Below are positions 1-14,059 of a stretch of DNA of 32,830 nucleotides, one piece after another. The position numbers were made by a program, and so were the translations under genes. The stretch's first letter is position 1; the number at the start of each line of letters is the position of its first letter. Source of the DNA: Terriglobia bacterium (GTDB lineage Bacteria; Acidobacteriota; Terriglobia; Terriglobales; Acidobacteriaceae); contig JAJPJZ010000176.1 in assembly GCA_021323935.1 (NCBI GenBank), forward strand, positions 1 through 32,830, given 5' to 3'. The notes below the pieces were generated by a model. It searched no databases and had not been told where the DNA came from. It saw only the letters and a list, made by a program, of their open reading frames with translations.

Positions 1-522
1 CGCTTTGCCTTCAAGGCGCACCAGGCCATCACGCATTTTCGCCAGCTTCGCGAATGCGCCCAGCTCGTCAGCGATTTCCTTGCAGCGCTGAATCCATTTG
101 CCGCGGCGCGGAAGCTTGGCCCGGTGCTGTTCCAGACGCCGCCGCACCTGAAGTGCGACGTTGAGCTGCTTGGCGAATTCGTCGCCGTGTTGCCGCGCAG
201 CGGCCATTTCGCCTTTGAATTTCGACATGAGAGCTGGTTCGCAGCCCCGGTTTACGACCTGCTGCGCGAACACAACCTGGCGCTCTGCATGGCCGAATCG
301 GAGAAGCTCGAAGTGCCGCGCATCCGCACTGCCGATTTCGTGTACCTGCGGCTGCGCCGCGAGCCATACGATGCCGCTTCGCTTGCCGAAATATCAAAGC
401 AGGCGCGGGAACACGTCAACAGCGGCGCCGATGTGTTTGCCTACTTCAAGCATGAAGATGATCCCATGGGCGCGCTCCACGCCGAGCTTCTACTCGAAGG
501 CAGCTCCGCCACGCTGGCGTAG
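1..522 (+). CDS. DUF72 (YecE-like) family protein, 5'-truncated by window edge
   Basis: Frame 1 is open from base 1: RFAFKAHQAITHFRQLRECAQ...GPVLFQTPPHLKCDVELL...FAFEFRHESWF...YLRLRREPY...VFAYFKHEDDPMGALHAELL, matching DUF72 motifs (FxFKAxQxITH, FEFRHxSW, YxYFKxE). Confidence 0.88.
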   Translation, partial: RFAFKAHQAITHFRQLRECAQLVSDFLAALNPFAAARKLGPVLFQTPPHLKCDVELLGEFVAVLPRSGHFAFEFRHESWFAAPVYDLLREHNLALCMAESEKLEVPRIRTADFVYLRLRREPYDAASLAEISKQAREHVNSGADVFAYFKHEDDPMGALHAELLLEGSSATLA

Positions 523-560
523 CGCCGTCGCAAACCTGTGGATCGCTCAGTGAATCCTGG

Positions 561-1550
561 TTGCTATCTCATCCGGGCGCTTGGCCGAGGCACAATGAAC
601 GTGTGCCTGCCGCGCGCACTGCCGCCGCCGATGAAGGCCTGCTGCTCTCGTTCTTCGACTACCTGAAAGTCGAAAAAGGGCTGCGCCCGCTGACCGTCGA
701 AGCTTACCGGCGCGATCTCGCTCAATTCGGCGAATGCCTGCGCAAGCGCCGCCGTACGCTGGCCCAGGCGCGCCGCGAAGACGTACGCGCATTCCTCTCG
801 CGCGGCCTGGCTGATGGGCTCGATAGCCGCTCGGCCGCCCGCAAACTCGCTGCCTTGCGGCACTTCTACAAGTACCTGCTGCTCGACCGCGTTACCGAGT
901 GCGATCCCACGCTGGACATCGAAACCCCGAAGCAGTGGAAGGTGCTGCCCAAGTCACTTGCCCCGAGCGAGGTGGCAGCGATGCTCTCCGCGGCCGCCGA
1001 GGGCAAGAATGACTCGAAAGTGGCCGCCGCGCTGCAGGAGCGCAACCTGGCTATTCTGGAGGTCCTGTATGCCGGCGCGTTGCGGGTCAGCGAGTTGACC
1101 ACGGCGCGAACCGAGGACTTGAAGCTCGATCTCGGCATCATCCTGGTGCGCGGCAAGGGCGATAAGGAACGCATTGTGCCGCTCGGCGCAGCGGCGCAGC
1201 GCGCCATCTCTAATTACCTGCGCTCGGGGCGGCGCACGTTGCTGGGCGGCAAGATTTCGCCGCTTCTGTTCGTTGGCCGCGGAGCAAAGCGGCTGAGCCG
1301 CCAGCGTATCTGGCAGATGGTGAAGCGCGCCTCGGAAGCCGCCGGGCGCCACGCCAGCCCGCACATGCTGCGCCACAGTTGCGCCACTCACATGGTGGAG
1401 CGAGGCGCTGACTTGCGCACGGTTCAAACGATTCTGGGCCACGCCGATATAGCGACCACGCAGGTATATACGCACGTGGCCACAGATCGGCTCAGCAGTG
1501 TCTACCGCGCGCACCATCCCCGGGCGCGGGCAAAGCAGGAGCAACCGTGA
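561..1550 (+). CDS. Tyrosine recombinase, XerD-like (start uncertain; in-frame GTG at 603 also possible)
   Basis: N-terminal SAM-like core-binding region (FFDYLKVEKGLRPLTVEAYRRDL) and catalytic residues R (LYAGALRVSEL), K (VRGKGDKERIVPLG), HxxR (HMLRHSCATHM), H (LGHADIATTQVYTHV), Y. Confidence 0.93.
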   Translation: MLSHPGAWPRHNERVPAARTAAADEGLLLSFFDYLKVEKGLRPLTVEAYRRDLAQFGECLRKRRRTLAQARREDVRAFLSRGLADGLDSRSAARKLAALRHFYKYLLLDRVTECDPTLDIETPKQWKVLPKSLAPSEVAAMLSAAAEGKNDSKVAAALQERNLAILEVLYAGALRVSELTTARTEDLKLDLGIILVRGKGDKERIVPLGAAAQRAISNYLRSGRRTLLGGKISPLLFVGRGAKRLSRQRIWQMVKRASEAAGRHASPHMLRHSCATHMVERGADLRTVQTILGHADIATTQVYTHVATDRLSSVYRAHHPRARAKQEQP

Positions 1551-2500
1551 AGGCTGCCGCTGCGCATCCCTGCGACCGTGCGGTCCGCGATTTTCTGGCC
1601 GAACTGCATCGCCGCAGCGCGTCTGTTCATACCGTGGCGGCGTATCGCAAAGACCTCACAGCATTCGCCGCTTACATCGGCAGCCAGCCGCTTGACGCCA
1701 TCGACCACACGCGCATCCGCAGCTATCTTGCGCAGCTCTACGAGCGCGGACTGCAGAAATCGTCGGCGGCGCGCGCTCTGGCGGCGCTGCGGTCGTTCTT
1801 CCGATACCTCGCTCGCGAAGGCGTGCTGCAGACGAACCCGGCGGCGCTGGTCGCCACTCCCAAACTGCCCAGGCAACTGCCGCGCGTCCCCACGATTGAA
1901 GAAATGGCCGGCGCACTGCAACCACAGAGCAGTGACGATTCAGTATTTCCCGAACGCGACGCCGTCATCCTCGAGCTGCTGTACGGCTCCGGCCTGCGCA
2001 ACTCAGAACTGGTTGGGCTTGAGCTTGGCCAAGTGGATTGGCCGCATCAGCGTCTCCTGGTTCGCGGCAAAGGCAGCAAGGAACGCTATGTGCCGTTCAG
2101 TGACTCGGCTGCTCAAGCCATCCGGCAATACCTCCCGAAGCGGAATGCTGCGGTCATGGCCGCCAGGCAGCGCCGCGCACCGGCGCGCACCCGTTCCGCG
2201 GCCACTCGCGTCGAGCGCCATTCGGCGCTGCTGGTCAATGCGCGGGGCGGCAGGCTGACCACGCGCAGTGTCGGACGCATCGTCAAGCGGATTGCAGTGG
2301 CGCGCGGACTCTCGCCTGACGTGCATCCGCACACGCTGCGGCATGCCTTCGGCACGCATCTGCTCGAAGAAGGCGCTGACCTGCGCGCCATCCAGGAAAT
2401 GCTGGGGCATCAGCGCCTCTCCACCACCCAGCGCTACACTCAGCTTTCCGTCAAACACATCATGCAGGTGTACGACGACACTCATCCCCGCGCCAAGTGA
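1547..2500 (+). CDS. Tyrosine recombinase, XerC-like
   Basis: RDFLAELHRRSASVHTVAAYRKDL; LYGSGLRNSELVGL; VRGKGSKERYVPF; HTLRHAFGTHLLEEGADLRAIQEMLGHQRLSTTQRYTQ. GTG start overlaps the upstream stop (GTGA). Confidence 0.92.
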   Translation: MKAAAAHPCDRAVRDFLAELHRRSASVHTVAAYRKDLTAFAAYIGSQPLDAIDHTRIRSYLAQLYERGLQKSSAARALAALRSFFRYLAREGVLQTNPAALVATPKLPRQLPRVPTIEEMAGALQPQSSDDSVFPERDAVILELLYGSGLRNSELVGLELGQVDWPHQRLLVRGKGSKERYVPFSDSAAQAIRQYLPKRNAAVMAARQRRAPARTRSAATRVERHSALLVNARGGRLTTRSVGRIVKRIAVARGLSPDVHPHTLRHAFGTHLLEEGADLRAIQEMLGHQRLSTTQRYTQLSVKHIMQVYDDTHPRAK

Positions 2501-2614
2501 CGTGCTTCCATGGACGAACGCCCGGCGTAATCATGGCTGCATCGCGATAGAGGCCCGCCGCTGAAATTGACCGCCTTCGCGCGAGCCAAGTAGAATCTGC
2601 ATATCGCGCGCTGC

Positions 2615-2688
2615 TGCCCCCTCGTTCAACGGCAGGACAGCTGACTCTGGATCAGCATATCGGGGTTCGAATCCCTGGGGGGCAGCCA
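2615..2688 (+). tRNA. tRNA-Gln (anticodon CTG), CCA encoded
   Basis: Acceptor TGCCCCC/GGGGGCA; anticodon arm GCTGA-CTCTGGA-TCAGC (anticodon CTG); T arm CGGGG-TTCGAAT-CCCTG; discriminator G followed by CCA. Confidence 0.95.
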
Positions 2689-2749
2689 ATCAGCTCAATC
2701 ACTTGCCAGGGCTGTTCCGGCACCCTGGCCGTGGGCAGTACGTCGACAT

Positions 2750-2960
2750 TCACCATCTTTCTGCCGGAGCGCCAAGCGTGGCGCGCAAGCCTTTCATCAG
2801 TAGCATCAGGTGGAGTTCAAGGCCAGGGCAGCTCTCAAAGCCGAATTTGCGGTAGAAGGCGCGGCTTCCTCGTCGATGGCGCGAACCGGACGGCGCGGCC
2901 GCCTGCTAAGGCGATCGCCGCCCTTCAGAACTCGACCCCTTGCGTTGTCATTACGCCGGC
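2750..2960 (-). pseudogene. Degraded GNAT acetyltransferase C-terminal fragment
   Basis: Reverse strand reads FYRKFGFESCPGLELHLMLLMKGLRATLGAPAERW*, a GNAT C-terminal signature. The preceding AIDEEAA lies in another frame (apparent 1-nt indel near 2858-2861), with stops further upstream and no start. Confidence 0.7.
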
Positions 2961-3169
2961 ACGAAGCGCGCTGCTCCAAACCGGCACAATACCCTGGCGG
3001 CCCAGAAACGCACGAGCCGGCCAGTGGCCTGTCCCGCATCATGCCCGGCGTTCCGGCTGCTTGACGGAAGCCGCTCACGGCAAACGGCGCCGAGCATTTA
3101 GACTCTCACTCTGGCGATTTTGCGGCTGGGACGTGAGCGCCCCTGCCTCTGAACTTTCCAGAGCTCACC

Positions 3170-5455
3170 ATGGCTGATGATCGAAGTTCGACGCTGAAGG
3201 TCAATGCCGGGCAGCAGATCCCGTCGCCGCGCGGCGGCGCGGTGCAGGTGTTCGTGGCCACGACCGTGATGCTGTCATTCATCTCGTTCTGGCGGGCGGC
3301 GGCCATTGTTCTCTCCGACCTTGCCTCGTCGGCGTACTACGTTGGCGGCGACACCGAGAACATCGTCGGCAAAAGCGCGCCGTGGTTTGTGCTGGCCGTG
3401 ATGTTGTTCAGCTACGCGGTGCGGGCGCTCTACATTGAATCGAGCTCGATGTTCGTGCGCGGCGGCGTGTACCGCGTAGTGAAAGAGGCCATGGGCGGCA
3501 CGCTGGCCAAGTTTTCAGTCTCGGCGCTGCTGTTCGATTACATCCTGACCGCGCCGATCAGCGCCGTCGCGGCAGGCATTTACCTTGCCGGCTTCCTCAA
3601 GGACGTGGCGGGCTATTCCGGCTATGCGCTGCACTACAACGACAATTACTTCGCCGCCGGGTTTGCCGTGCTGATCGAGCTGTACTTCTGGTGGAAGAAC
3701 ATCCAGGGCATCCACGAATCCAGCGACAAGGCCATGAAGATCATGAAGATCACCACCGTCATGGTGGTGATCCTGATCGGCTGGTCGATCTACACGGTGT
3801 TAAAACTGCACGCGCACCTGCCACCGCTGCCCTCGCCGCACAACTTCGCCATCGTTAAAGGCGAGAACAAGACCGACGAAGCGCTGGGCTGGCTGCACGG
3901 CTCCTGGGTGCAAGGGGTGATGCCGTTGATCCTGCTGATCGGGTTTGGCCACGCGGTGCTGGCCATGAGCGGCGAAGAGACGCTGGCGCAGGTCAATCGC
4001 GAAATCGAAAGCCCCAAGCTGAAGAACCTGGAAAAAACCGGCTTCATCATTTTCGTTTACAGCCTGCTGTTTACCTCGCTGGTGTCGTTTTTTGCCGTGA
4101 TGATCATTCCGGACGCGCAGAGGCCGCAATTTTTCGGCAACCTGATCGGCGGGATTGCGATGTTCCTGGCCGGGCCGATGCCGGCAAAGCTGCTGTTCCA
4201 CGCATTTGTCGTGGTGGTGGGCGTGCTGATCCTCGCCGGCGCCGTGAACACCGCAATCATCGGCGCCAACGGCGTGCTGAACCGCGTGGCCGAAGATGGC
4301 GTCCTGACCACGTGGTTTCAGCGCCCGCATAAACGCTACGGCACCAGCTACCGAATCATCCACCTGATTGTTGCGCTGCAGGTGGCCACCATCGTGATCA
4401 GCCGCGGCAACGTGTTCCTGCTGGCCGCTCTGTACGCCTTCGGCGTGATCTGGAGTTTTTCGTTCATGGCGCTTTCCGTGATGGTGCTGCGCTTCAAGCA
4501 GGCCGACGCCAAGCGCGAATGGAGGGTGCCCATCAATCCGCGCATCGGCGGGCGCGAGGTCCCGGTCGGCTTGATGGTGATTGCAGCAGTGCTGTTCGCC
4601 ACCGCCATCATCAACCTGTTCACTAAGCCCGACGCAACCATCGCCGGCGTGGGTTTCAGTTGCGTGTTCTTTGTGATCTTCACGATTTCAGAGCGGCATG
4701 AACACAAGGTGCGCGCCGCGGCTGAAAACATCGAACAGTTTCGCGTCAGCGAGCGCGAGGACCTGGACACGGCGGCCATCGCGGTTCGTCCCGGCAACAT
4801 CCTGGTGGCAGTGCGCGATCCGCGTAATCTCGGCTACCTGCAGCAGGTGCTGCATGACACCGACACCACGCGCCAGGATGTGGTGGTGATGACGGCGCGC
4901 CTTTACCATCGCGAGCACAGCTTCGGCGGCTCAACCCAGATGGAAGCCAAGTACGTCTTCGATCTTTACGAGCAGGAGCTGTTTACCCGCGTGGTTGCGG
5001 TGGCCGAAAAAGAAGGTAAGCCGGTGCACTTGCTGGTAGTTCCGGGAACCAACGTGTTTGACACCATCGTAGGCACGGCGCAGCGGCTGCAATCGAGCAT
5101 GATCGTCAGCGGGCTCTCACAGCAGTTAACGGCTGACGAACAGGGCAAGTTTACCGGCGACGCATGGGAGCGCCTGCCCGAGCCGCGCGCCTCAATGACG
5201 TTGCAGATCGTCGCGCCCAGCGGCGAGGCGCACCGCTACGAACTGGGGCCGCACACGCCGGGCCTGCGCAAAGACGACCTGGTGCTGGTCCACGATGTTT
5301 GGCTGGAGCTTACCGCCATGCCTGAGTTCCGCAAGCTGCACCACTACCACGTAATCTCGGTCGCGGTGGAGCGGCTGCGGCGCGACCTGCACAACAGCGC
5401 GCGGGCTGAAGTTCTGGGCGAACTGAGTAAAGACCTGGACAGCCCCAACGACTGA
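3170..5455 (+). CDS. APC-superfamily amino acid permease with Usp-like cytoplasmic C-terminal region
   Basis: About 12 hydrophobic segments with APC-type motifs (VYRVVKEAMGGTLAKFSVSALLFDYILTAPISAVAAG; GHAVLAMSGEETLAQVNREIESPKLKNLEKTG). Soluble C-terminal region ILVAVRDPRNLGYLQQVL...HLLVVPGTNVFDTIVGTAQRLQSSMIVSGLS resembles universal stress protein folds. Confidence 0.9.
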   Translation: MADDRSSTLKVNAGQQIPSPRGGAVQVFVATTVMLSFISFWRAAAIVLSDLASSAYYVGGDTENIVGKSAPWFVLAVMLFSYAVRALYIESSSMFVRGGVYRVVKEAMGGTLAKFSVSALLFDYILTAPISAVAAGIYLAGFLKDVAGYSGYALHYNDNYFAAGFAVLIELYFWWKNIQGIHESSDKAMKIMKITTVMVVILIGWSIYTVLKLHAHLPPLPSPHNFAIVKGENKTDEALGWLHGSWVQGVMPLILLIGFGHAVLAMSGEETLAQVNREIESPKLKNLEKTGFIIFVYSLLFTSLVSFFAVMIIPDAQRPQFFGNLIGGIAMFLAGPMPAKLLFHAFVVVVGVLILAGAVNTAIIGANGVLNRVAEDGVLTTWFQRPHKRYGTSYRIIHLIVALQVATIVISRGNVFLLAALYAFGVIWSFSFMALSVMVLRFKQADAKREWRVPINPRIGGREVPVGLMVIAAVLFATAIINLFTKPDATIAGVGFSCVFFVIFTISERHEHKVRAAAENIEQFRVSEREDLDTAAIAVRPGNILVAVRDPRNLGYLQQVLHDTDTTRQDVVVMTARLYHREHSFGGSTQMEAKYVFDLYEQELFTRVVAVAEKEGKPVHLLVVPGTNVFDTIVGTAQRLQSSMIVSGLSQQLTADEQGKFTGDAWERLPEPRASMTLQIVAPSGEAHRYELGPHTPGLRKDDLVLVHDVWLELTAMPEFRKLHHYHVISVAVERLRRDLHNSARAEVLGELSKDLDSPND

Positions 5456-5467
5456 TGCGCAGCGGCA

Positions 5468-7908
5468 TCATTGCTGGCGCAGCGCGACCGCCGGTCAACC
5501 CTCATGGCGCGCTGTGCAGGCAGATAGCAGGCCGCAATCGTGATGCTGATCAGCAGCGCGGCGACGCCGGCAAAGGTCGAGGGATCATGAGCGCTGACGC
5601 CGAATAACTGGCTTGCCATCAGCCTTGTGAGCACGAGCGCAGCGGCCGTGCCGGCAATCGCGCCCAAGGCCGCCATTTTTGCGCCTTCGGTCAGCACCAT
5701 ACGCAAAATGTCTTTGCGGCCGGCGCCGAGCGCCATGCGCACGCCAATTTCCTGCGTGCGCTGGCCCACCAGATATGACGCCACGCCGTAGGTGCCGACG
5801 CACGCCAGCACCAGCGCCAGCGCCGCCAGCCCGGCGAGCAGCACCATGGTCACGCGCCGCGCAGCCATGGAGCGGCCCCACACTTCATCCATGGTGTCCA
5901 CGTTGTAAACCACTTCGCGCGGGTCGGTGCGCCTCACCGCATCGCGAACTGCGCTCATCACCGCGGCAGGATCGCCATACGTCCGCAGGACTACAGCTAC
6001 GCCGCCGGCCACCATGGGCATCAGCTTCTCAGGCAGCTGCATGAACGGATAAAAGAACTGCGGCTCAATGGCCGCTTTGGGATCACCGGCCGGGCCCCAC
6101 TGTTTCACGTGTTCGACTACGCCGACAATTTGCGCCTGCACGTCGAACTGCTCCAGGTTGACCAGCTTGCCGATTGCGTCCTGTCCCGGCAAATAAGTGC
6201 TCGCGAAATCGTTATCCACCACGATGACCCTGGGCGCGTGTTCGTCATCCTGCGGGCCGAGGAAGCGCCCGCGCAGCAGGGTGATCCCCATCGCCTGCTG
6301 AAAGCCGGCTTCAGCCAGGTAAAACATTGCGGCGTGCATGTCATTGTCATTCGCGGGCTTGGGTTCGCCCTGGATCCACAGAGGCAGCGACGAATCGTGG
6401 ATCATGGGCCGCGAGCCCAGCGTTACCGAAACTGCCTGCACGCCGGGCACGTGCTGCATGGTTTGGTCGAACTGCCGCAGGCGGGCGCGGGTTTCGGCAG
6501 CGGTGGTATTCGGGGTAGCCGGCATCGAGAGCGAGAACGTTATCGCTTGGCTTGGATTGAAGCCGGGGTCCACGCGCCAAAGCGCAGCCAGCGTGCGTAC
6601 CATCAGCCCGGCGCCGACCAGCAACACCAGGGCGACCGCAACCTCGGCAGCGATGAACAAGCCGTGCAGGCGGCGGCGAACCCCGCTGGTGCCGCGGCCG
6701 GCCTCCTTGAGAACGTCAACCAGGTTGATGCGGGTGGCCTTGAAGGCCGGCGTCAGCCCAAACAGGGTTCCGGCGGCAAATGAGAGTGCGATCGAGAACA
6801 GCAGCACTCTGCCGTCAATGGCGACTTCGCTGATGCGGGGCACGGACGCGGGGATGAGCTTCAGCCCGGTCTTCAGGCCTGCGAACGCCAGCAGCACTCC
6901 GGCCGCGCCGCCAATCGCAGCCAGCATGATGCTTTCGGTAAGCAATTGCCGCATCAGTCGTGACTGATTGGCGCCGAGCGCGGCACGGACGACCAATTCG
7001 CGCGAGCGCGCCACCGAACGCGCCAGCAGCAGGCTGGCCACGTTCGCACACGCAATCAAGAGCAGGAAACCAACGGCCGCCAGCAAGACCAGGAGCAGGG
7101 GCTGTACGTCGCCCACCTGGTCGTCCTTCATGGAGATGACTTTGATGGCCAGGTCCTTGTCAGCTTCAGGAAATGCGGCCGCAAGGTTCTGCGCGATCGT
7201 GTTCATCTCGGCCTGCGACTGCGCCCGCGACACTCCGGGCTTCAGCCGGCCAAAGGCGCGCGCGCTGACCGAAATGCGGCGATCGAGAAATGACGGGTCG
7301 TTCCACTGGCCAATGGGTGTGTACACGTCGCGGCTGTTGCCGTAGAAGGTGAAATCGGCGGCAATGACGCCCACCACGGTATAGGCGCGGCCGTTCAACA
7401 CAATGCTGCGGCCAATTACATCGGGCGAAGATCCAAATTTGCGCTGCCACACGCCCCCGCTCAGGATGACGACCGGGGCTGCGCCGATGTGGTCATCATC
7501 AGCGCGGAAGGTGCGGCCGAGGATAGGATTCACCTGCAACGTGGAAAAAAATCCGGCGGAAACCATGTAGCCGCTCAACCGCTCACCCTCATCGGCGCCC
7601 ACCAGGTTGTAATCCTGGCTGCGATACACGGCCATTGACGCGAACGAGCGCGCCTGGCGCTGCCAATCGAGAAAATTGAGGTAAGAAATCGGCTCCTTGC
7701 CCGAGGCGGGCGTGCTGCCATACAGGGCCACCAGTTCGCCGGAGTGGGGATAAGGCAGCGGGTTCAGCAGCACACCGTTCACCACTGAGAACAGCGCGGT
7801 GTTGGCGCCGATGCCGAGCGCCAGCGTCAGCACGGCAATTGCGGCGAAGTCTGGAGCTTTTGCCAGCGATCGCAGGCTGTAACGCACGTCAGAGTAGAGG
7901 TCGTGCAT
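5468..7908 (-). CDS. ADOP-family (acidobacterial duplicated orphan permease) MacB/FtsX-like ABC permease; C-terminus apparently frameshifted (ORF as read runs to 5344)
   Basis: MHDLYSDVRYSLRSLAKAPDFAAIAVLTLALGIGANTALFSVVNGVLLNPLPYP; two FtsX-like permease domains; VGQRTQEIGVRMALGAGRKDILRMVLTEG. Start set at the MHDLYSDVRY Met (7906-7908). Confidence 0.9.
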
Positions 7909-7962
7909 AGCGCCGATAATTAAAGCAGATTTCTGCGCAGGGCAGAATTCCAAGGCGAGTGA

Positions 7963-9321
7963 TTAAAAATCGACGTGCAGCCGCGCGCCCGGAACCACCA
8001 CCGGCCCGCGATCACGGTTGTAGCCGGGATTTGCGATTTCCTGGACATCGATGCCGGCGAATACTCCCCGCCAGAGGTGGGCGGTGTAATAGGCTTCCAC
8101 GATCTGCTCACGCCCGTAGGTAAGAAAGCCATCGCCCAGCAGAAAGCCGCGGCCGCCCAGGCGCAGGTATTGCTGATGGTCTTTCGAGATGCCGTTAGAG
8201 ACGAAAGCGACGCCGAGTTTATCGAGCTTGCGGTGCCAGCTTGCGCCGGAGTAATCGCCGCCCGCCTCGATGGTCTGGTCCACTTCCGTATAGGCGAAGG
8301 ATTCGTTGTGGCCTTCATTCCATCCCCATCGCCCAAAGAGACGCAACGAATCCGTTACCGGCTGCTCCAGGTTGATGCCGAAGCCGTACTTGATCCGGCC
8401 CTGTCGGCGGGTGTTTTCGATGATCGGCCGGCTATCGAGTCCGCTGAGGAAGCGCGCAATGGACTCGCGATAGTTGCCCATGTTGGCGTCGTTCACGAAC
8501 GTCAGCAGGCGAACCACGGCGGGCCGGTTCAGCAGGCGATGCGAAGCCATTTCGAATTCAATGTTCTCGCTACGGGCGCGACTGAAGTCCCAATCAAGAT
8601 CGATGCCGTTCGCCACCTTCGGCATCAGCATCTCGGCAAATCGTGCCGCAAAGCCGCCGTCGTGATACTCAACCAGCGCGCCCCATGTGTAGCCCCGCGT
8701 ATCGGCGGCGTAGTCGAAGGCGCCGTTGTTGTCCACCGTCCAGTTCATGAATTGCAGGTGGCTATCGCTGCCGACTGAGTTGACGTCGAAGAAATCAGCG
8801 GCGCTGAACTTGCCCAGGCGGAATTCAAGCCGGCGAACGGGGACGGAAGTTGAAAGCGAAAGCCAGTTCCGGGCGGCCTCGGCGCGTTTCGGAGAAAGCG
8901 GGATGGTCTGGTGAAGCATGACGCGTGCCAGGTACGGAGTTGCCCCGAGCGCAGGATTGCGCACTACATCGAGGTTCGTGAATCCCGCCAGGCCCAGCGC
9001 ATCGCTGATGCCGCGGCCGCCCGTGGTCTCGACGTCGAGCAGCAGGTCAGTGTCGCGTGTCAGTAGAAAGCCGGTAAATAAAGTTGCGACGTGTGATGTG
9101 GCCTTCTCGTAGCGAGGCCGCAAGCTGTTTGCGCCGCTGTAGAGAGCGCGAAAATCAGGGTGCGCCTGGAAGATGACGTTGACCTGCCCTGAAAGCCACC
9201 AGCGGCCGGTCGGAGGGTGATCGAACATCGTGACCGGGTCCGGCGGTTGCTCCGCAGGCTGCTGCGCGTTGGCAAACGCGGCAATCAGCAACAGAAGCAG
9301 CATTACGAGCAGCACGCGCAT
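7963..9321 (-). CDS. OprB-like carbohydrate-selective porin family protein
   Basis: Signal peptide MRVLLVMLLLLLIAAFANAQ, then beta-barrel-like sequence (LRLFGRWGWNEGHNESFAYTEVDQTIEAGGDYSG...GNYRESIARF) ending in aromatic F. Start placed at 9319-9321 because of the signal peptide. Confidence 0.75.
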   Translation of the reverse strand: MRVLLVMLLLLLIAAFANAQQPAEQPPDPVTMFDHPPTGRWWLSGQVNVIFQAHPDFRALYSGANSLRPRYEKATSHVATLFTGFLLTRDTDLLLDVETTGGRGISDALGLAGFTNLDVVRNPALGATPYLARVMLHQTIPLSPKRAEAARNWLSLSTSVPVRRLEFRLGKFSAADFFDVNSVGSDSHLQFMNWTVDNNGAFDYAADTRGYTWGALVEYHDGGFAARFAEMLMPKVANGIDLDWDFSRARSENIEFEMASHRLLNRPAVVRLLTFVNDANMGNYRESIARFLSGLDSRPIIENTRRQGRIKYGFGINLEQPVTDSLRLFGRWGWNEGHNESFAYTEVDQTIEAGGDYSGASWHRKLDKLGVAFVSNGISKDHQQYLRLGGRGFLLGDGFLTYGREQIVEAYYTAHLWRGVFAGIDVQEIANPGYNRDRGPVVVPGARLHVDF

Positions 9322-9427
9322 GGGGTGGTTTTCGAGCGAATGGTAATGGCGATCCCGGAACGAACGACTCAGGGCCGAAGGCGGCCAGGCGCGGCGTCGC
9401 CCCGAGGCGCCATCGTCGCAAAAGACA

Positions 9428-12085
<2,658 letters not shown>

Positions 12086-12109
12086 TACTCGCTCTCCCCG
12101 GCTTGCGCC

Positions 12110-13939
<1,830 letters not shown>

Positions 13940-14059
13940 GTGTCCTCGCTAACTGCCCGGGCGCATGCGCCCGAACACCACGACTCGGCTCGACGGACGG
14001 CCGAACCAGCAGCCGCGGCAAGGCAGCATTGTACCGATGGCCGGCGAGACAAGAAGTGA

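Noticed and set aside
2500-2620. Possible dif site near the Xer pair
   Set aside because: No convincing 28-bp dif-like palindromic sequence was found by eye.
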